This document shows, one piece after another, positions 59,049-64,000 of a stretch of 64,000 nucleotides of DNA (positions within the stretch are counted from its first letter, which is position 1; each line of letters opens with the position of its first letter). Origin of the DNA: Halomonas ramblicola (GTDB lineage: Bacteria; Pseudomonadota; Gammaproteobacteria; Pseudomonadales; Halomonadaceae). Both the position numbers and the translations under genes were made by a program. The stretch lies in the NCBI RefSeq assembly GCF_030409215.1, contig NZ_JAUFPL010000027.1, positions 126,041-190,040 of the forward strand. The letters run 5' to 3'. The notes beneath the pieces are model-generated. The model saw only the letters and a list, made by a program, of their open reading frames with translations. It searched no databases and was not told where the DNA came from.

Positions 59049-60623
59049 TCAGGCCGAGGCCGCGGGTTCGGGCCCGCTGGCGTCCGTGACGTACTGCCCG
59101 GTGATGGCCTGAACCAACTTGTCTTCGGAGACGGCATCGCCATCGAATTCCGCCGTCACCCGGCCGTCATACATCGCGATGATGCGGTTGCTGACACCCA
59201 GCACCTCGGGCATTTCCGACGAGATCACCAGCACCGCATAGCCCGAGCGGGCCAGTTCCTTGATCAGCGCATGGATCTCGGCCTTGGAGCCCACGTCGAT
59301 GCCACGGGTCGGCTCGTCCAGGATCAGCAGCTTGGGGTGGGTATGCAGCCACTTGCCGATGACGATCTTCTGCTGATTGCCGCCACTGAGGTTGCCGACC
59401 TTCTGGCGCCAGCTGGGCGTCTTGATCTTCATCGCCTGCTGGTACTTGTCGTAGACGACCTTCTCTTCCCCGGTCTTCATGAAGCCCATGGAGGAGACAC
59501 TGCCAAGCGCCGAGAGCGTCATGTTGTCGCGACAGTTCATGCCGAGGATCAGGCCCTGATCCTTGCGATCCTCCGGGACCAGGGCGATGCCCTTGACCAC
59601 CGCATCGTGGCTGGAACGGATCGTCTCGACCCTGCCTTCGAGCAGGAGCTCGCCGGCAGATGGCTGACGCAGGCCGAAGATCGTCTCGGCGACCTCGGAG
59701 CGGCCCGCACCGACCAGACCATACATGCCGACGATCTCGCCCTTGCGGACACTGAAGCTGACGTCCTCGAAGACTCCCTCCACGCTGAGGTGACGCAGCT
59801 CCAGCATCTTCTCGCCGAACTCGTCAGGCTTGCTGGCATGATCGAGTTCGAGGGTCCTGCCGATCATCAGCTTGGTGACCTCATCCTCGCTGGTGTTGGC
59901 CGTATTCAGGGTGCCGTTGTACTCGCCGTCACGCAGGACCGAGATGCGCTGGGAGAGGTGGAAGATCTCGTCCATGCGGTGCGAGATATAGACAATCCCG
60001 ACCCCCTGGTCCTGGAGGTTGCGGATGATGTCGTAGAGCACCGGCTTCTCGTGGTCGGTCAGTGATGCCGTCGGCTCGTCGAAGACCACGATCCGCGGCG
60101 TGAAGACCAGGGCCCGGGCGATCTCCACCATCTGCTTCTTGGCGATGGAGAGGTTGCTGACCATGTCGCGGGAGCTGAAGGTACACTTGAGACGCTTGAG
60201 TATCTCGCTGCTGTCGGCATGCAGCTTCTTCCAGTCGACCCGGTTGCCCCATTTCAGCGGCAGGCTACCCAGGAAGATGTTCTCCGCCACCGACATCTCG
60301 GGAACCAGCGACTGCTCCTGGTGGATCAGCACGATGCCGCTCTTCTTGGCCTGCTTGGGGTTCTCGAAGGACTTCTCCTCTCCCGCCAGGATGATCTTCC
60401 CCCCGTTGGGCTGGTGCTTGCCGGCCAACACCTTCATCAGGGTGGACTTGCCGGCGCCGTTCTCGCCCAGCAGGGCATGGACCTCGCCCGCCCTGACGTC
60501 GAAGCTGACCTTGTTCAGCGCCACCACACCGGGAAACTTCTTGGTGATGTCGATCAACGACAGCACGGGGCTCGAGGAATCCGCAGCGTGGCGGGGATTC
60601 CGACTCATGGTTGCAGTGCTCAT
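59049..60623 (-). CDS. Sugar-type ABC transporter ATP-binding protein (RbsA/MglA-like, two ABC domains)
   Basis: A 524-residue double ATPase. The first domain has LLGENGAGKSTLMKVLAG (Walker A) and VVFDEPTAS; the second has the degenerate LVGAGRSE loop and intact signature NLSGGNQQK with LLILDEPTRGIDVG. This asymmetry is normal in the RbsA group. It powers the importer with the two permeases upstream and the binding protein at 62.8-63.8 kb. Overlap of four bases with the permease gene shows one transcript, which then continues into the hydroxyquinol enzymes. Confidence 0.93.
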   Translation of the reverse strand: MSTATMSRNPRHAADSSSPVLSLIDITKKFPGVVALNKVSFDVRAGEVHALLGENGAGKSTLMKVLAGKHQPNGGKIILAGEEKSFENPKQAKKSGIVLIHQEQSLVPEMSVAENIFLGSLPLKWGNRVDWKKLHADSSEILKRLKCTFSSRDMVSNLSIAKKQMVEIARALVFTPRIVVFDEPTASLTDHEKPVLYDIIRNLQDQGVGIVYISHRMDEIFHLSQRISVLRDGEYNGTLNTANTSEDEVTKLMIGRTLELDHASKPDEFGEKMLELRHLSVEGVFEDVSFSVRKGEIVGMYGLVGAGRSEVAETIFGLRQPSAGELLLEGRVETIRSSHDAVVKGIALVPEDRKDQGLILGMNCRDNMTLSALGSVSSMGFMKTGEEKVVYDKYQQAMKIKTPSWRQKVGNLSGGNQQKIVIGKWLHTHPKLLILDEPTRGIDVGSKAEIHALIKELARSGYAVLVISSEMPEVLGVSNRIIAMYDGRVTAEFDGDAVSEDKLVQAITGQYVTDASGPEPAASA

Positions 60624-61579
60624 ATGCTGACTCCCTTGCTGGCATGGACATTGAGTCGCTGGTCGATGATCAGCACCGAGATCAGGATGACGCCGAGAAT
60701 GACCAGCACATAGAAGGCCGGTACCTGCATCAGGTTCATGCCGTTACGCAGGATGCCGATGGCCAGCACGCCGCCCAGGGTGCCGGTGATGCTGCCGAAC
60801 CCGCCCGTCAGCTTGGTGCCGCCGAGCACCACGGCCGTGATGGTCCAGAGCTCGTAGTCACGGCCCAGGTTCGGCGTGGCGGCACCCATCTGGGTCGCCA
60901 GGAGGACCCCGGCGAGGGCGGCGAAGAAGCCCACGATGATGAAGTTGATCATCATGTGACGACCGATGCGGATGCCCGCATCCAGGGCGGCCTCGGGGTT
61001 GCCGCCCACGGCAAAGGTGTTGCGCCCATGACCGGTCTTCTTCAGCACCAGGTGCATCACCAGGGTGCAGATGAGAAAGATGATAGCGAGTACGGGAATC
61101 GGCCCGATCGAGCTGGTCCCGAAGTCGGAGAAGGCGAAGTTGGTGGCGTAGAAGGACTGCTCTTCGGTGTAGATGAAGATGAGGCCGCGGACACCGATCA
61201 TCGCCCCCAGGGTCACGATGAAGGCGTTGACGCCGGTCTTCCAGACGATCAGGCCATTGATGGCGCCCAGGACAAGGCCCGATGCCAGAGCGGCGATGAC
61301 GGCGATGGTGATGCCATGGTCCTGGAGGCCGACCGATAGCGATGCCGCCAGCCCCAGGACGGCACCCACCGAGAGGTCGATGTTGCCGTTGATCATCACG
61401 TAGGTCATGCCCAGGGAAATGAGACCGATGGTCGAGGTCTGGACCAGGATGTTGCTCAGGTTCCCGACCGAGAGAAAATACTCCGACATGAAGCTGAAGA
61501 AGACGGTAATGGCGATGACAAATACCCAGATAGGCTGGATAATGCCACTGCCCTTTAGAAAATCCTTCACGTTAATCAT
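60620..61579 (-). CDS. Sugar-type ABC transporter permease (RbsC-like), second
   Basis: A 319-residue inner-membrane permease with eight to ten helices and the RbsC-family motifs ISLGMTYVMINGNIDLSVGA, GVNAFIVTLGAMIGVRG and TAVVLGGTKLTGGFGSITGT. It forms a heterodimeric channel with the permease encoded 14 bp upstream. The ATG at 61579 (MINVKDFLKG) gives the usual short cytoplasmic N-terminus. Confidence 0.92.
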   Translation of the reverse strand: MINVKDFLKGSGIIQPIWVFVIAITVFFSFMSEYFLSVGNLSNILVQTSTIGLISLGMTYVMINGNIDLSVGAVLGLAASLSVGLQDHGITIAVIAALASGLVLGAINGLIVWKTGVNAFIVTLGAMIGVRGLIFIYTEEQSFYATNFAFSDFGTSSIGPIPVLAIIFLICTLVMHLVLKKTGHGRNTFAVGGNPEAALDAGIRIGRHMMINFIIVGFFAALAGVLLATQMGAATPNLGRDYELWTITAVVLGGTKLTGGFGSITGTLGGVLAIGILRNGMNLMQVPAFYVLVILGVILISVLIIDQRLNVHASKGVSI

Positions 61580-61593
61580 GTTGATCACCAGGT

Positions 61594-62604
61594 TCAGGAG
61601 TGAGTCGTGAACAGACGCTTGCGCTTGTTGGCAAGGTCCAGCCACACCGCCAGGATGATGATCACCCAGGTGACGAGCCATTGGGTGTAATAGGGGTAGC
61701 CCAACAGCAGCAGACCATTCTGGATGAAGCCCAGGATCAATACCCCGATGACCGTCTTCCAGATGCTGCCGGCGCCGCCCAGCAGGCTGGTTCCCCCCAG
61801 GATGATCCCGGCCAGCACCAGCAGCTCGTAGCCCTGCCCGACGTTGTTCTGGGACCCCATGACCCGCGAGCCCAACACCAGGGCGGCACAGGCCACGCAA
61901 AAGGCCGAGATCAGATAGGTACTGAACACGCACCAGTTCTTGCGGATACCGGAATAGACGGCGGCGGCCGGGTTGCCGCCGACGGCGAAGATGCGCCGAC
62001 CATAGCTGGTGTAGGACATGACGACCTGCACGATGATCGCCAGCACGGCAAAGAGGATCACCGGCACCGCGATACCCAGCACATAGCCTCGTCCGAAGAA
62101 GGCGAACCAGGTGTCGCTCTGGTTGGCGATATCGACGTTCTGTCCGCCACTGTAGATCAGTACCAGTCCCTGGATCGCCGACAGCATCGCCAGGGTGACG
62201 ATCAGCGAATTCAGTCTCATGAAGCCGATAAGGAAGCCGTTAACGGCCCCGATCAGCAGGGTGAGGACGAACATCAGGATGATGGCACCGGCAGGCCCGA
62301 TCTTGTCATGCAGATCGACGACCAGCACCGTCGAGAAGGAGAGCATCGACCCAACGGAGAGGTCCAGGTTTCCGCCGATGATGACCACCGTTACGCCCAC
62401 GGCAATGATGCCGATGATCGAAGCCTGGCGGACCACCGTCATGATGTTTGACTGGGAGAGAAACTGTTCGGAGAACAGCGAGAAAGCAAACATGCAGATA
62501 AGAAAGAAGACCAGGATTCCCTGAGCGGAAAGAAAGTTCAGGAGACCCGCCTTATGCTTCTTGCTCAGCATGATGGCTTGTTTACCTTGTTCTACAGAAG
62601 CCAT
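61594..62604 (-). CDS. Sugar-type ABC transporter permease (RbsC-like), first
   Basis: A 336-residue permease of the RbsC family: IIAVGVTVVIIGGNLDLSVGS, LNSLIVTLAMLSAIQGL, GRRIFAVGGNPAAAVYSGI and LAGIILGGTSLLGGAGS. The ATG at 62604 has AGGTGAG five bases upstream; a GTG three codons earlier would overlap that ribosome site. Having two RbsC-type permeases in place of one homodimeric subunit is usual for importers of unusual polyols or pentoses and fits a non-standard substrate here. Confidence 0.91.
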   Translation of the reverse strand: MASVEQGKQAIMLSKKHKAGLLNFLSAQGILVFFLICMFAFSLFSEQFLSQSNIMTVVRQASIIGIIAVGVTVVIIGGNLDLSVGSMLSFSTVLVVDLHDKIGPAGAIILMFVLTLLIGAVNGFLIGFMRLNSLIVTLAMLSAIQGLVLIYSGGQNVDIANQSDTWFAFFGRGYVLGIAVPVILFAVLAIIVQVVMSYTSYGRRIFAVGGNPAAAVYSGIRKNWCVFSTYLISAFCVACAALVLGSRVMGSQNNVGQGYELLVLAGIILGGTSLLGGAGSIWKTVIGVLILGFIQNGLLLLGYPYYTQWLVTWVIIILAVWLDLANKRKRLFTTHS

Positions 62605-62806
62605 GATACTCACCTATGTTGGCACTACTGACTTAAGGCCAGGGTGAATCCGTTACAGTCGACGGTCCGTTGGCATACCCGGGGGCATGCCACCGAATCG
62701 AGTGACTTTCTGACCATTCATCATGGCCAACGGAGTGTGGTTTTCGGTATTCCGCGGGGGCCTTCATCGACCGCTGCGGAGCCATTGGCCTGGAGAGACA
62801 CGGGGA

Positions 62807-62827
62807 GGCACGAACTCACTTCGTGCC
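62807..62827 (-). other. Hairpin between the binding-protein gene and the permease gene
   Basis: GGCACGAA-CTCAC-TTCGTGCC is a perfect eight-pair stem with a five-base loop, 17 bp after the binding-protein stop in a 239-bp gap. It lacks a T-run. Such hairpins often protect the 3' end of binding-protein mRNA so that it is made in excess over the membrane parts. Confidence 0.55.
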
Positions 62828-62843
62828 CCGAGACTTGCGACAT

Positions 62844-63782
62844 TCAGAACACGGGCTTGTCGAACTCGGACAGGTTGTCGGCGGTAATCTTGGGCGTCTC
62901 GAAGAAGTTCATCTTCGGCACGTCCTCTCCCGACAGCACGTCGAGGGCGGTCTGGAGGGCCGCCTCCGCGTCATCGACCGGTGACTGGTAGATGGAGCCG
63001 TAGTACTCGCCACGCTCGATGGCCTCATAGCCCACGGCGAAATTGGTGGCACCGATGAACACGATCTCATCGGCGCGGCCGGCGCTCTTGGCGGCATTCA
63101 GGGCACCGACACCCATGTTATCGTCGCCGGCATAGACGCCGTCGATGTCATCGTACTTGGTAAGGAAGTTTTCCATGACCCGCTGAGCCTTCTCGCGGTT
63201 CCAGTCGGCGGGCTGGGTCTCGAGAATCTCGACGCCGGGGCAGGCCTCGGCCAGCTTCTCCTCGAAGCCCTGGGAACGCTCCATGGCCGTGGTGTAGCCG
63301 GGTTGCCCGGCGATCTGAACGATCTGCCCCTCGCCATCGAGGGCCTCGCACATCATCTCGGCAGAAGAGGCCCCCTGCTGGACATTGTCGGGGCCAGAGA
63401 AGGAGGCGATATACTCCATGCCGGCCTCGGCGATCTTGGAGTTGGTCACCACGACGGGGATGCCGGCCTTGTAGGCCTGGCGGATGGCCGGAATCACCGC
63501 CTGGCCGTTGGTCGGCCAGATGATGATAGCATCCACATTCTGTTGGATGAGGTCCTGCATCTGGCCGATTTGACGGGCCACATCGCCGCCGGCATCGAGC
63601 ACCACGATATCGACATTGCCTTGCTTCTCGGCCGCCTCCTCGAAGGCGCTTTCATAGGTCGTCTGGTAGCTGTCCACGCCCACATTGTTCTGGGTGATGC
63701 CGATGCGATAGGTCTCTTCGGCGTGGGCGAGGCCGGCGGAAAGCAGCATCACACTGGTGGCTAGCGCTGTCTTGTGGAACAT
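62844..63782 (-). CDS. Sugar-type ABC transporter periplasmic binding protein (RbsB-like)
   Basis: A 312-residue periplasmic protein with a signal peptide ending AGLAHA-EE (residue 21) and the two-lobed type I fold: RIGITQNNVGVDSYQTTYES, NVDAIIIWPTNGQAVIPAIR, PVVVTNSK and YDDIDGVYAGDDNMGVGALN. It begins the transport operon that continues through the permeases and ATPase into hydroxyquinol enzymes. Ligand-pocket aromatic and polar residues cannot be assigned from sequence alone. The substrate is presumably the compound that the amidohydrolase and dehydrogenases process. Confidence 0.9.
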   Translation of the reverse strand: MFHKTALATSVMLLSAGLAHAEETYRIGITQNNVGVDSYQTTYESAFEEAAEKQGNVDIVVLDAGGDVARQIGQMQDLIQQNVDAIIIWPTNGQAVIPAIRQAYKAGIPVVVTNSKIAEAGMEYIASFSGPDNVQQGASSAEMMCEALDGEGQIVQIAGQPGYTTAMERSQGFEEKLAEACPGVEILETQPADWNREKAQRVMENFLTKYDDIDGVYAGDDNMGVGALNAAKSAGRADEIVFIGATNFAVGYEAIERGEYYGSIYQSPVDDAEAALQTALDVLSGEDVPKMNFFETPKITADNLSEFDKPVF

Positions 63783-63972
63783 GTTGTCACCTGCTGTTGT
63801 AGTGGCTTGTTATCGTGGCCATCTGGCGTTGCATCGCTGACGAGGCCCTTCGCCTGTCAGAGTGGATGCAGCTTATGGGGCCGCGTGAGCCTGCGGCAAC
63901 GGAGCGGGAGGGGAGAAATATCCATTCTGGTCATTTCCCGGAAGCGCACCCGCGAGACCCACGAAACGCCAG

Positions 63973-64000
63973 GGCCCCGGTCGCCGTGGCGACCGGGGCC
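63973..64000. other. Perfect inverted repeat at the right edge, possible terminator
   Basis: GGCCCCGGTCGCC and GGCGACCGGGGCC form a 13-pair perfect stem around GT, ending exactly at the window edge. If a T-run follows outside the window on the plus strand, or an upstream gene lies to the right on the minus strand, it is a terminator; the flanking bases needed to tell are not visible. Confidence 0.45.

Noticed and set aside
62661..62693. GGCAT ... ATGCC repeat in the binding-protein/permease gap
   Set aside because: Only five paired bases; the stronger hairpin in the same gap is at 62807-62827.

Overview
This window is a high-GC gammaproteobacterial segment, most likely from Halomonas or a close relative. 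I infer this from gene order, protein style and the number of aromatic-catabolism genes; nothing in the sequence proves the genus. Almost all of it is catabolic: aromatic ring cleavage, the transporters that feed it, and its regulators. I see no rRNA, tRNA, CRISPR array, phage module or intact insertion sequence.

Layout. (1) 1-8.7 kb: benzoate and catechol ortho-cleavage. A minus-strand run catB-catC-catA-benA-benB-benC-benD-benE, with a second BenE-type transporter starting at the left edge, faces a divergent catR. (2) 8.7-12.2 kb: low-gene-density scar with a frameshifted helicase-like fragment, a small membrane protein, a 3-hydroxyacyl-CoA dehydrogenase and a porin. (3) 12.2-36 kb: a long minus-strand superoperon region. 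From right to left it holds a homoprotocatechuate-type meta-cleavage pathway (hpaH, hpaE, hpaD, hpaG-like, ALDH, Rieske oxygenase, acyl-CoA dehydrogenase, NDP-forming acyl-CoA ligase, hpaI), an ABC importer, a self-sufficient P450-reductase fusion, a second substrate-binding protein, a second P450, a TAXI-TRAP importer and a sulfatase. A LysR gene at 36.05 kb diverges from it. (4) 37-41.4 kb: an IclR regulator, a second sulfatase/phosphonate-hydrolase-like gene, then decaying genes (thioesterase, pcaQ, MFS) around an orphan PcaQ-type operator. (5) 41.4-43.4 kb: a conserved hypothetical and a HepT/MntA pair. (6) 43.6-50.2 kb: pcaI-pcaJ-pcaF-pcaL, the divergent IclR regulator pcaR, an auxin-efflux-type carrier and aroQ. 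(7) 50.6-64 kb: an SDR, an HTH/solute-binding fusion regulator, TauE, and a hydroxyquinol operon (nitroreductase, hydroxyquinol 1,2-dioxygenase, beta-hydroxyacid dehydrogenase, amidohydrolase, maleylacetate reductase) with a sugar-type ABC importer.

How it fits together. Benzoate goes through BenABCD and CatABC to beta-ketoadipate enol-lactone; PcaL, PcaIJ and PcaF finish it to succinyl-CoA and acetyl-CoA. The hydroxyquinol branch also yields beta-ketoadipate through maleylacetate and joins at PcaIJ. The central 12-36 kb region probably strips sulfate, methyl or side-chain groups from an aromatic acid and delivers it to extradiol cleavage.

The most unusual signals are a 24-bp box abutting a conserved -35/-10 pair that recurs four times in the central region, including in front of a degraded duplicate of one of its own loci; a non-canonical hpa pathway without hpaBC or hpaF but with two P450s and a Rieske oxygenase; the cytoplasmic HTH/solute-binding fusion; and an orphan PcaQ operator beside a frameshifted pcaQ.
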